Assembly (NCBI GenBank): GCA_024231375.1
Contig: JAAEQP010000808.1
Location: 1-32,327 of the forward strand
DNA from: a bacterium
GTDB lineage: Bacteria > Hydrogenedentota > Hydrogenedentia > Hydrogenedentiales > SLHB01
Direction of reading: 5' to 3'
DNA length: 32,327 nt
This document shows positions 16,846 through 25,800 of the stretch, piece by piece. Made by a program: the position numbers and the translations under genes. Each line of letters begins with the position of its first letter. Within the stretch, counting starts at the first letter, position 1. The notes beneath the pieces are model-generated. The model was not told the DNA's origin. It saw only the letters and a program-made list of their open reading frames with translations, and did not search any database.

Positions 16846-18111
16846 CTACTCGCGTTCGAGAAAACGCATCATGCTTCCGAGCATCTCCTCCCGGTCCGCG
16901 GCCGCTTCCTCGTCTTCCGTCTCGTCTCCGCCGGCTGCGCTCGCCTCAGGCCCGTCCATTGCCGCGCCGCCCGCGATGGCCGCGCGCAGTTGATCGGCCT
17001 CCTCGCTCAGGCGCCGCGTGTCCGCCACGCCCTGTTCGAGGGCCTCGGTACTCTCGCGCAACATGAGTTGAGCCCGGTCTCGCTCCTGCTCGGCGCGCAA
17101 CCGGTCAAACTGCTCCGATGCCAGTTTCTCGCGTTCACGCCGGATTTCGTCGCGGGCGCGGGCCAGTTCCGCATTCAGACGGTCGCGTTCGGCCGCGGCA
17201 TCTTCCACATCCTTGACGGCCTTGCGCAACGAATCCCGATCGCGTTGGGTCTCGGCCAACTCGCCACGCACCTCGAACAGACGCTGCTCGCCTTGCTCGT
17301 GGGCGCTTTCGGCTTCTGCCGCACGCTGCGACGCCTCTTCGAGTGCCTCGCGTGTTCGCGACAACGCGTCGTCGAGGCATGCGCGCTCCCCGACGGCCTC
17401 TTCCAGGTGCTCGCGTAGTTGAGCCGCTTGGCCCTCAAGGGGCGCGTGCATGCGGTCCGCGCTTTCTACCCGTGCTCGCGCGTCCATCAGCTCCGCGTCG
17501 AGGCGCTCGCGTTCCTCCCTGTGAAGTCGTTCGGCTTCCCGAAGAGCGGCCAGTTCCTGCTGCGTCTCGTCGAGGGTCTGAAGCGCTTCCAGGCACTCCT
17601 GCTCCGCGGCCGACGCCGTGGCCAATGCCCGCGTCCCTTGGTCTCGCGCTTCAGCCAGTTCGCGGTGTAGGGCTTCCTTCTCTTGGCGTTCCAGTTCCAA
17701 GGCAGCCGCCAGAGCGGTCGTATCCTCCTCGGATGAAGCGGCGACGGAACCGTCTGCGGCGCTCAGGGCTTTCTCCAACGTGTCGCGGGATTCGGCGAGT
17801 TCCTGCTCGGCGCGGTGGCGCGCCTGGGTCTCCTCATCCAGATGCTGGCGCAACGTGGCGAGATCCTCTCCCGCTTCGTGGGCGTCCGCACGGGCCGAAC
17901 GGAGTTCGGTCAGGAGTTCGTGCAACTCCGATTCGATGTATTCCGTCGTTTCAGCGTGAGGCGACGGTGCCGACGTATCGCCCGCCGCACGCGTCGAAGT
18001 GTGCGGCACGAGGATCATGCGCCGACACGACCGGCACCACGCGTGACGTCCGGCCTGATCGTCGCCAGCTACTTTAGCCGTGCCGCAGTGTGGACAATCG
18101 AAACTGATCAT
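16846..18111 (-). CDS. Zinc-ribbon long coiled-coil protein
   Basis: 421 residues from the ATG at 18111; the open frame extends further up, but the promoter at 18145-18173 lies in that part. It opens with a zinc ribbon (Cys6, Cys9, Cys26, Cys29: CPHCG ... CRSC), then a short Ser/Thr-rich link. From about residue 50 to 390 it is almost unbroken coiled coil, rich in Glu, Ala, Arg, Leu (for example ELHELLTELRSARADAHEAG, QELAALREAERLHREERERL). It ends in an acidic tail (DETEDEEAAADREEML). No membrane span. Inference: a cytoplasmic scaffold or filament-like protein with a metal-bound or nucleic-acid/protein-binding head. The high Glu/Arg repeat content makes family assignment by eye unsafe. First gene of a likely three-gene operon. 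Confidence 0.75.
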   Translation of the reverse strand: MISFDCPHCGTAKVAGDDQAGRHAWCRSCRRMILVPHTSTRAAGDTSAPSPHAETTEYIESELHELLTELRSARADAHEAGEDLATLRQHLDEETQARHRAEQELAESRDTLEKALSAADGSVAASSEEDTTALAAALELERQEKEALHRELAEARDQGTRALATASAAEQECLEALQTLDETQQELAALREAERLHREERERLDAELMDARARVESADRMHAPLEGQAAQLREHLEEAVGERACLDDALSRTREALEEASQRAAEAESAHEQGEQRLFEVRGELAETQRDRDSLRKAVKDVEDAAAERDRLNAELARARDEIRREREKLASEQFDRLRAEQERDRAQLMLRESTEALEQGVADTRRLSEEADQLRAAIAGGAAMDGPEASAAGGDETEDEEAAADREEMLGSMMRFLERE

Positions 18112-18144
18112 GATGACATTCTCGGGCTCTGCTTGGCCCGATTC

Positions 18145-18173
18145 ATGGTAGCACAGTGCTCGGACGCGGGCAA
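18145..18173 (-). promoter_or_regulatory. Promoter with extended -10 for the coiled-coil zinc-ribbon operon
   Basis: On the minus strand: -35 TTGCCC (18168-18173), 17-bp spacer, -10 TACCAT (18145-18150) with a TGC extension (18151-18153). It lies 34 bp upstream of the ATG at 18111. Confidence 0.55.
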
Positions 18174-18238
18174 TCGCGAAACACGTGTGTGACGGGCGAA
18201 CATCTCCCGGATGCCCGTGGCGTAGGGTCGAGGACGGC

Positions 18239-19102
18239 TCAGGATGCGTCCAACAGGTCCAGGAACTGGCGTGCTTCCGAGCGGAACGCGGCGAGTTCTT
18301 CCAACGCCTCCTCCACACCCGCCACGCTCAACGGAAGGTCGCGGTCGGTGGGGCGAAGCGAAGGCTTGCCAAAGTCTCCACCATTACCGAATTCAGCCGC
18401 CCGCGCCATGTCGCTTGCCAAGGCGATCAGGGAAACCTCGGATGGATACTTGCCCGAGTACTGCCCCAATTCGTGCTGGAAGCCGATGGAATCGACGATG
18501 AGCTTCGGGAATCGCCACCGGTTGGCTATCCACATGCCGATCTCGGGATGGGTCACGCCAAACTGGTCGCGTTCGAGCTCATGCAGATTGATCTCGCGCT
18601 CCTCGGCCGATTGAACGACCCACACATATCCCTCCTTCTGCACGAGCGACAACACGTACTTGCCCATGTCGTGGAGGAGACCGGCCGTGAAACACCCTTC
18701 GGGCGATTCGAGCCCACCCATCCGGGTCGCAAGCAGTTGGGTGGCTTTCGCCGCACCAAGGGAATGGAGCCAGAAGTCTTCGGGGTCCAGCGCAAACTGG
18801 CTGCGGCCGGACAACGTGTCGAACACGGACGTCGCCAGTGCCAGCATGCGGACCGCTTCGAACCCGATGATCACGACAGCGCGTCGAATGGAATCGGCGC
18901 GATGGCGCAGGCCGTAGAAAGCGGAATTGGCAAGGCGCAACACCCGGGCCGAGATGGCATGGTCGGTTTCCAGAATGGCCGTGAGGTCCTGCGCCGACGA
19001 CGCTTCGTTCTCCACCGTGGCCAGAATTCGGTTCATAACCGCAGGCAAGGTGGGGAGATCCTCGACTTCGAGAAGCCTCCCAACAATTTCCGGATTAATC
19101 AT
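18239..19102 (-). CDS. HDOD domain protein
   Basis: 287 residues from the ATG at 19102 with GAGG about 8 nt upstream. The whole protein is one HDOD domain: EDLPTLPAVMNRILATVE, DLTAILETDHAISARVLRLA, NSAFYG, RRAVVIIGFEAVRMLALATS and HSLGAAKATQLLA, then GLLHDMGKYVL and HPEIGMWIANRW. Established knowledge: HDOD domains are HD-like regulatory modules found in signalling, motility and stress proteins, usually without proven catalysis. Here the His-Asp pair is kept in LLHDMGK, so phosphohydrolase activity is not excluded. No receiver or other partner domain is fused. The gene diverges from the FHA-kinase gene across 298 bp and reads towards the zinc-ribbon operon, so regulation together with the kinase is plausible. 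Confidence 0.88.
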   Translation of the reverse strand: MINPEIVGRLLEVEDLPTLPAVMNRILATVENEASSAQDLTAILETDHAISARVLRLANSAFYGLRHRADSIRRAVVIIGFEAVRMLALATSVFDTLSGRSQFALDPEDFWLHSLGAAKATQLLATRMGGLESPEGCFTAGLLHDMGKYVLSLVQKEGYVWVVQSAEEREINLHELERDQFGVTHPEIGMWIANRWRFPKLIVDSIGFQHELGQYSGKYPSEVSLIALASDMARAAEFGNGGDFGKPSLRPTDRDLPLSVAGVEEALEELAAFRSEARQFLDLLDAS

Positions 19103-19239
19103 GGACACGCCTCGTGTTCGTACCGGCCGCGGGGCACACCGATAGTCTGTGCTTTCAGCACTCCACGACGCGAGCCCCCGTGTGCGCGTGCGGCGTCGAC
19201 ATCCGCGGGGCGCACAACCTCGGTCGGAGTTCCACGGCA

Positions 19240-19268
19240 ATCATAGCAGGCAACTCGCCACAGCACAA
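19240..19268 (-). promoter_or_regulatory. Promoter with extended -10 for the HDOD gene
   Basis: On the minus strand: -35 TTGTGC (19263-19268), 17-bp spacer, -10 TATGAT (19240-19245) with a TGC extension (19246-19248). The leader to the ATG at 19102 would be about 130 nt. Confidence 0.6.
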
Positions 19269-19317
19269 CACTGAGCAGGGCCTGCTGCACCTGTTCGTGC
19301 CGCCCCGAAGGGCCTTG

Positions 19318-19326
19318 TGGTACAAT
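19318..19326 (+). promoter_or_regulatory. Extended -10 box for the FHA-kinase gene
   Basis: TGG-TACAAT, an extended -10 without a clear -35 at normal distance. It lies 75 bp upstream of the ATG at 19401. The two divergent promoters are about 50 bp apart in this shared gap. Confidence 0.5.
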
Positions 19327-19400
19327 TCAGATATGGGGGGCAGGTCCGGCGGCGTTGGAATTAGACGTAGTGGGGCAGGTGAGGAAAGGCCTATGCCATA

Positions 19401-20786
19401 ATGCCAGGTAAGGTAACCCTACGGATTACCGCGGGTCCGATGGCGGGGGAATCGTTCTCATTCGAGGATCACGATACCTTCCTGTTTGGCCGGCGGTCCG
19501 ATTGCCATGTTTCGCTTCCCACCGACGCGTACGTCTCTCGTCACCATTTCCTGCTGGAAGCCAATCCGCCCGCGGCGCGTCTACGCGATCTCGGGAGCAT
19601 GAATGGTACTTTCATCAACGGGCGCCGATACGGCCGATTCGGGGCAGACGACGCACCCGGCGGGGCCTCCAAGCATGCCGCCGTTCGTGACGGCGACGAG
19701 ATCCGGGTGGGCGACACAACCTTCCAGGTGTGTGTCGAGGGCGCGATGCAGCCCGGTGTCGTCCAGTGTCAGGAGTGCGGCCTGAACGTGTCTGAAGAGG
19801 AAAGCGCCGGACGTGAGGGAGCCTACATTTGCGCCGCGTGCCGCTCCCGGGCCGGCGACGATCCAGTGGGGCTGCGCCGACACGATCCGGACGTGGACGC
19901 TGAGGATCAGTTGGCCCCCGACAGTGGCGTCGAGGGCTACGAGATTGAGCGATGCCTTGGCCGGGGGGGCATGGGTACGGTCTATCTGGCGCGCAGAACG
20001 GCGGATGAACGCCTCGTGGCCCTGAAGGTGATGCTCTCCAACGTAGCAGTGGACGAAGAGCAACGAGAACGCTTCCTCCGACACATGGAGGGGCCAGGGA
20101 AGCTCCATCACCCGAACGTTGTGGCGTTTCTCGACCGCGGTTGCACGGGCGGCGCCTTCTACTTCGTCATGGAGTACTGCAACCGAGGCAGCTTGGCGGA
20201 CCTCCTCGACCAACACGACGGACGGTTGCCGCTGGCCGTGGCCGCGCCCCTGATGCGCCAAGCACTCAAGGGGCTCGTCTATGCCCACGGCAAGGGGTGT
20301 GTCCATCGCGATCTGACGCCCCACAACATCCTGCTCCACGAGGAAAACGGCGTATGCACGCCCAAGCTCGCGGACTTCGCCCTGGCGAAGGAATTCGAGA
20401 AGGCCGGGTTCAGCGGACTGAACGCCACGAGCGGGTTCGACGGCAGGCTGCCGTTCGTGCCACGAGAACAGGTCACCAAGTTCAAGCATGCCGACCCCGC
20501 AAGCGACGTGTGGAGTATGGCGGCGATCCTCTACCTGATGTTGACGGGGGTGCCACCCCGGCCCTGCGCGGACGATCAGGATCTGCTCATGGCCGTGCTG
20601 GACAACGATCCCGTGCCCCTGGCGGAACGCGGCCTGGAAGCGCCGGAGCAAGTCGCTGCCGTCATTGAAACGGCCTTGGCCGTGGATCCACTGGACCGGT
20701 ACATGGACGCATGCGAGTTCCTGGACGCCTTCACAAGCGCGTTGCGCGGTGCGGCGCGCGCGTCGGAAATTCGTCTCAACCAGTAG
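19401..20786 (+). CDS. FHA - zinc ribbon - Ser/Thr protein kinase
   Basis: 461 residues, ATG with GAGGAAAGG 11 nt upstream. Residues 1-112 are an FHA domain, which binds phospho-threonine: Gly30-Arg31, Ser46-Arg47-x-His49 and Asn68-Gly69-Thr70 are all present. A zinc ribbon follows (Cys123, Cys126, Cys144, Cys147). The kinase domain starts near 180 with the glycine loop GRGGMGTVYLA, then Lys209 (VALKV), the catalytic loop HRDLTPHN (Asp304, Asn309) and DFALAKEF (Asp325). Two places differ from the usual pattern: Thr306 replaces Lys in HRDLKPxN, and Ala327 replaces Gly of DFG. Some bacterial kinases also have a changed residue at the first site; the second is rarer. No membrane span follows the kinase, unlike PknB types, so it is cytoplasmic. 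The next gene, a beta-helix protein, follows after 50 bp. Confidence 0.9.
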   Translation: MPGKVTLRITAGPMAGESFSFEDHDTFLFGRRSDCHVSLPTDAYVSRHHFLLEANPPAARLRDLGSMNGTFINGRRYGRFGADDAPGGASKHAAVRDGDEIRVGDTTFQVCVEGAMQPGVVQCQECGLNVSEEESAGREGAYICAACRSRAGDDPVGLRRHDPDVDAEDQLAPDSGVEGYEIERCLGRGGMGTVYLARRTADERLVALKVMLSNVAVDEEQRERFLRHMEGPGKLHHPNVVAFLDRGCTGGAFYFVMEYCNRGSLADLLDQHDGRLPLAVAAPLMRQALKGLVYAHGKGCVHRDLTPHNILLHEENGVCTPKLADFALAKEFEKAGFSGLNATSGFDGRLPFVPREQVTKFKHADPASDVWSMAAILYLMLTGVPPRPCADDQDLLMAVLDNDPVPLAERGLEAPEQVAAVIETALAVDPLDRYMDACEFLDAFTSALRGAARASEIRLNQ

Positions 20787-20836
20787 CGAGTGCGGCGATC
20801 CGTCTTCCGCTTCACCCCATTGTGGACTGACCTCAG

Positions 20837-21988
20837 ATGAACACAGACAGCGAGAACTCCTGTGAAGACCGAGAGCCAGCCGGGAGCGGTTCGGTTGGCG
20901 GGAGTGCACGCGCCATCGTCGTCGACCCGCACGGAGGGGGAGGCGCCATCCAGCGCGCGATCGATCAAGCCCCGGAGGGGGGCTGCATTCGGGTGCCTGC
21001 CGGAACCTACCATGAGACGCTGACCATTCGAAAACCGCTGGAGTTGATGGGCGACGGACCGGGGCCCACCGTCGTGCATGGACTCCGCGCCGGTTGCGCG
21101 CTGGTTGACGCTGAGCACGCGGTTCTACGCGGGTTGAGCCTGGTTGCGAGCGAAGAGCAGCCTGGGCAGAACGGACAGGCCGTCGAGATCCGCCGAGGAC
21201 GCGTCGAGGTGGTGGCCTGCACGCTTCGGGCGCAATCGGGCGCGTGCGCGGTCTTCCGGGGGGCCGCATCGAACGCTACGTTTCGCGACTGTGTCATCGA
21301 AGGCGGCGACATTGGCATCCTTGCGGACGGGCAGGCCTGGGGCGACGTGGCGGATTGCCGGATTCTGGGCGCACGCTCGGCGGGGATTGTGGTGAGCGGC
21401 GACAGCGCCCCGCGGTTCCTGCGCTGCGCGGTCGAACGGTGCGCCGGCGCTGGGGTCATGGTGTTCGGCGCAAGCGATCCCCGGTTCGAAAAATGCACCG
21501 TGGTGGGATGCGGCGGCATTTCCGTCGACGTGAGCGACGGGTCGGCGCCCATCTTCACGCGGTGCCGCATCGAGGACGGGCCTCTTCTGGGGATCCATCT
21601 GCATGAAGGCGCGCTCGGGGAGTTCGACCGCTGCGAGGTCAGGGCACATGGCAAGGCGAACGTCGCCGTGAGCCGCGACGCGTCGCCTGTGTTTCGCGGA
21701 TGCGCGATAGCGAACGGACGAACCGTCGGGGTGTTCGTGTTCGACGGCGGGACAGCCGCCTTGGAACAGTGCGCCATCGAGTCAAACGCGCGCGACGGCA
21801 TACGCGTGACCGACGGTTCGTGCCGGTTGGCCGACTGCTCAGTTGCGCAAAACGGACGGTACGGGTTGGCTGCCTCGGGACACGCGAGGGCGGACACGTC
21901 CGGCTGTACATTCGCCCGGAACGCCCTGGGCGCCCTCTCGGCCACCGGGGACGCGGTCGTCTCCGGGCATTCACGATTCGAAGGATAG
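20837..21988 (+). CDS. Right-handed parallel beta-helix protein
   Basis: 383 residues, ATG. After a disordered N-terminus, IVVDPHGGGGAIQRAIDQAP and CIRVPAGTYHETLTIRKPLE are the classic start of a pectate-lyase-like or NosD-like helix. About ten coils follow, each near 22-24 residues, with repeating patterns such as PRFLRCAVERCAGAGVMVFG and PIFTRCRIEDGPLLGIHLHE. There is no signal peptide or membrane span, so it should stay in the cytoplasm, which argues against a secreted carbohydrate lyase. Cys residues recur at the same place of each coil (RDC, DC, RC, KC, RC, RC, GC, QC, DC, GC), giving a stacked Cys ladder. Inference: a structural or scaffold protein linked to the kinase encoded 50 bp upstream. 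It ends 28 bp from the convergent PPTase gene. Confidence 0.85.
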   Translation: MNTDSENSCEDREPAGSGSVGGSARAIVVDPHGGGGAIQRAIDQAPEGGCIRVPAGTYHETLTIRKPLELMGDGPGPTVVHGLRAGCALVDAEHAVLRGLSLVASEEQPGQNGQAVEIRRGRVEVVACTLRAQSGACAVFRGAASNATFRDCVIEGGDIGILADGQAWGDVADCRILGARSAGIVVSGDSAPRFLRCAVERCAGAGVMVFGASDPRFEKCTVVGCGGISVDVSDGSAPIFTRCRIEDGPLLGIHLHEGALGEFDRCEVRAHGKANVAVSRDASPVFRGCAIANGRTVGVFVFDGGTAALEQCAIESNARDGIRVTDGSCRLADCSVAQNGRYGLAASGHARADTSGCTFARNALGALSATGDAVVSGHSRFEG

Positions 21989-22016
21989 GATCGCTGCTTG
22001 TGCACAGCCGGAACTG

Positions 22017-22811
22017 TCAGACCACGGGGTACCGCCAGCAGTGGAGGATCCCGGACGGGCGTTCGACGACGACGGCCGCGGTGTAATCGGGATCGGGGAT
22101 GGGGACGTCGTGCACATCCCAACGATCGGCCTCGCGGGGATCGGGCCGGGTGGACACGATGCGCGGCGGATCGTCCGCGCCGAAGGACACCACGAAGGCG
22201 TCGAGCGGGTGCGACAGTCCTTCGCCCCAGGCTTTGATGTACGCCTCCTTGCGTGTCCAGCACTGACCGAAGGCGCGCATGCGTTCGGAATCGGGCAGTT
22301 GCATGAGGGCGGCCGACTCCTCCGGCGCGAAGAACCGTTTCGCGATCCCCTCAAGGTCGATGCGATCGCGCCGCCGCTCGATGTCGACGCCGATCCGCCG
22401 GTCCACGGCGACCGCCACGAGCGCCAGATCGCCGGAATGGGTCAGGTTGAACTGGAGTTCGGGTGCAGAAGAATCCAGGCGCACCTGCGGCTTGCCATGA
22501 GGTCCGTATTCGAGTTCGATCTCAGTCGGCGCCACCCCAAGATAGGATCCTAGGAGCCGCCGAAGACAGGCGCGCGCGACTACATAGCGCTCCCGTGCGG
22601 CCGGGGCGCGGAAGCGAGACGCCCGTGTGCGCTCGTCGGCATCCAGATCGTCGAGCAGGGAATTCACCACGTCGGCGGATTGGTCCGTCGAAACAAGCCA
22701 CACGTGGGCCGCATCGGGTTCCGGTTCGGGCCGGTCCGGGCCTGATCGCCAATTCGGGTGGTCGGTGTCGGCTCCCATGCGCTTGTTCCACTCGATTGCC
22801 CCGGCATTCAT
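22017..22811 (-). CDS. 4'-phosphopantetheinyl transferase, Sfp type
   Basis: 264 residues from the ATG at 22811 (a second ATG 11 codons on is possible). It moves the phosphopantetheine arm from coenzyme A onto the Ser of carrier proteins. Diagnostic motifs: FNLTHSGDLALVAVA, the Mg-binding GVDIERRRDRIDLEGIAKRF, and FGQCWTRKEAYIKAWGEGLS, with the spacing of Sfp/EntD-type enzymes. The size fits the Sfp type (about 230-260), not the small AcpS type. It lies 12 bp after the NRPS stop on the same strand and should activate that enzyme's carrier domain. The N-terminal 30 residues are extra and poorly conserved in appearance. Confidence 0.92.
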   Translation of the reverse strand: MNAGAIEWNKRMGADTDHPNWRSGPDRPEPEPDAAHVWLVSTDQSADVVNSLLDDLDADERTRASRFRAPAARERYVVARACLRRLLGSYLGVAPTEIELEYGPHGKPQVRLDSSAPELQFNLTHSGDLALVAVAVDRRIGVDIERRRDRIDLEGIAKRFFAPEESAALMQLPDSERMRAFGQCWTRKEAYIKAWGEGLSHPLDAFVVSFGADDPPRIVSTRPDPREADRWDVHDVPIPDPDYTAAVVVERPSGILHCWRYPVV

Positions 22812-22823
22812 CGGGCGCCCGTC

Positions 22824-25800
22824 TTAGTCGGGCACGGCCCGCGACAGCGCGGCGCCGTCCTCGTGAACGCCCGTGGTTTCTGCCTCGTCCGAAGGCGCGG
22901 AAATCTCATCGACGCACGTGCGCAACGCCTCCGCGAAAGACCGAATGTAAGGCTCGCGGAAGATGACCACATGATTCCCGTCAATCGGACGAATGTCAAC
23001 CGGCTGGCTGGTCAGCTCACCCCAGCCCATCGTGGCATCCGATGTCACGCGGGTCTTGATCGGCTGATTCTTGGCTTTGAAGAGGGTGACCTTGCCGTCG
23101 TACTGCTGCGGCACATAGCGCCGCAGTGCCTTGGCGTTGGCCGTGCTTACGTTGATGATCTTCCGAATGGTCGGTTGCCGGACCTTCAGCAATTCCGAGT
23201 CCTTGGGAAGGGCCTGGGCCACGCCCGCCTCCTTGAGGAAGAAGCGTTGCAGCACGTCCAACCAAGCCCACCGGATGTACTCCCCGAACGACGGTCTGGG
23301 CCCTGAACCCGCCTTCTTCTTCCTAAACGGAGAAAGGAGGAGATAGACACCGTCGCGGATGTACGGGCCACCATGGCGGAACACCCAGAACGTAATCATG
23401 GCCGTCATCTTCAAGGCGTCGCTGTACTCGCGAAGCCACCCGTTCGCCTTCCGGTTCTGCGACACGCTTCCCGTGTCCATGAGCGCCAAGAGTGCAACTT
23501 CATGTCCGGCGGCCTCAAGCTGGCAGGCCATCTCGAAGGCCACGAGCCCCCCGAAACTCCAGCCTCCGATCAGGTAGGGTCCCTCCGGTTGGATACTTCG
23601 CATGGCCTCGATGTAGTAGACGGCCAGTTCGTTCATGCTCTCCGGCGAAGGCACGCCGTCTTCGAGTCCGGGATCCTGCAAGGCGTAGAGCGGACGGTCC
23701 TCGTCAAAGTGGGGCAGCAGATTGTAATACGGAAACGTGACGCCGCCCAACGGCGCGATGCAGAACAGCGCGGGTTTCGTCCCGGACGGCTTGATCGGCA
23801 CCACGGCGGGATACTCGGCCCCGCCCGGCACGAGATGAACGTCCGCGGTTCGGGCGCCGTCCACGGCGGCGGCAAGGCCCGCGACCGTGGGCCAGTGGTA
23901 CACGTCCCGGGGATCCAGCGACAGACCTGCGTGGCGGGCCATGTCTACGGCCTGGATGACCGCCAGCGAGTCCGCGCCGAGATCGAACACGCTGTCGTGG
24001 ACGCCCAGCGCGTCGATTCTAAGAACGTCCCGCCAGATGGTTGCGAGCCGCTCTTCGGTAAACGTCCTTGGATGGGCGTCCCGGCTGTCGGCGCCTGTTC
24101 CGTTCCCGTTGGACTCGGGTTCCGGAAGGGCCTCGCGGTCGACCTTGCCGTTGTCGGTAAGGGGGAGCGCGTCGATGAACACGAACTGACGCGGGACCAT
24201 GTGGGTGGGCAACCGGTCGTAGAGATGGCCGCGGAGCGCCTCGGGGCTGAGGTCCCCGTCGGAATCCGCCACGATGTACCCCACCAGACGATGGTGCCCG
24301 TTGTCGCGCCGGGGAACCACGGCGGACGCCTTGACGCCGGGGTGCAGATCCAATGCCGTCTCAATCTCACCCAGCTCGATGCGGTGGCCGTGGACCTTGA
24401 CTTGGTCGTCGGTCCGGCCCAGAAACTCGATAACGCCTGAGTCGCGATAGCGCACGAGATCGCCCGTTCGATACATCCGCGCACCGGGCGTAGCGGCAAA
24501 GGGATCGGGCAGGAATCGTTCGGCGGTCAGTTCGGGCTGGTTGAGATAGCCGCGCCCCACACCCGCGCCGCCGATGTACATCTCACCGGGCACGCCAATG
24601 GGCGTCGGCTGCCCGTTGGCATCGAGCACGTAGGTCCGCACGTTCGCGATAGGTCTCCCGATGGGCGGGGCCTCGTCCAGATGCTCCGTGCAATGGGCCA
24701 AGGTAGCGCAGGCGGTGGTTTCCGTGGGTCCGTATCCGTTCAGAAACCGGCAGCGGCCGAGCCAGCGGTTCGCCACGTCGACCGGGCACCGTTCGCCCGC
24801 GCTCACGACCGTGCGCACCGACGGGAACTCGTCGGGGTCCAACAGCCTCAGCATGGCGGGGGGCAACACGACCACCGTCGCCTCCTCCTCCTTCATCAGC
24901 CGCTTCAGATCGCTGAGCGAACTGACGGTCTCTTGAGGCACGACGCACAGACGAGCGCCCGCGCCCAGGGCCGTGAAGATGTCCGACACGGACATGTCGA
25001 AGCTGAACGAGGCGAACTGGAGAACCACGCTGTCCTCGGAGATGGCGAATCCGTGGATCAGGGCCTTCATCATGTTGCACAGACCGCGGTGCTCGATGAG
25101 CGCGCCCTTCGGACGGCCCGTTGAGCCCGACGTGTAGATCATGTAGGCGAGGGAGCCCGGTGTGGGCCCGTCCTCGACAGCGTCAGGCCGCATCTGTTCG
25201 ATCCGGTCCCAATCGGTGTCGATGCAAACCGTCTCGGCGCCGGTGTCGGGGAAACGGTCCGCCAAATGAGACATCGTGAGCAGGACCCGCGCGCCGCTGT
25301 CCTCCAGCATGTAGGCCAGTCGGTCGGGCGGATAGGCCGGGTCCAGCGGAAGATAGGCGCCTCCCGCCTTCAAGGTGGCGAGCGTGGTGGTCACCATTTC
25401 GACCGATTTCTCCACGCAGATGGCCGTGATGCCCTCCGGCTTCACGCCCAGCCCCTGAAGATAGTGCGCCAGTTGGTTGGCGCGTGCATCCAGTTCCCGG
25501 TACGTGAGGGATACCCCGTCACAGGACACGGCGACGGCGTCCGGCCGGCGTTCAGCCTGCCTGGCGATGAGGTCTGAGACAGTGGTCCGGTCGGGATAGG
25601 GCGCTTCGGTTCGGTTCCATTCGTCCAGCGTCAAGGCGCGTTCCGCCGCGGGCATGATGGGGGCCTCGGCAACCAGATTGGCCGGATCCGCGAGGGCCGC
25701 GTCGAGCAACGTCAGAAAATGATCGCGGGCGCGCGGACGTTGCGTCTCTGGAAACACATCGCACCCGAAGTCCAAGAGCAAACGGAATCGGTTGGCCTGC

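Noticed and set aside
19393..19401. Three-codon ATG-CCA-TAA frame directly ahead of the FHA-kinase start
   Set aside because: Too short to call a leader peptide; the overlap with the next ATG is likely chance, though it could affect initiation.
19581..21269. Open frame of 562 codons spanning the kinase and beta-helix genes on the minus strand
   Set aside because: It covers two real genes and the gap between them, and is low in any motif.
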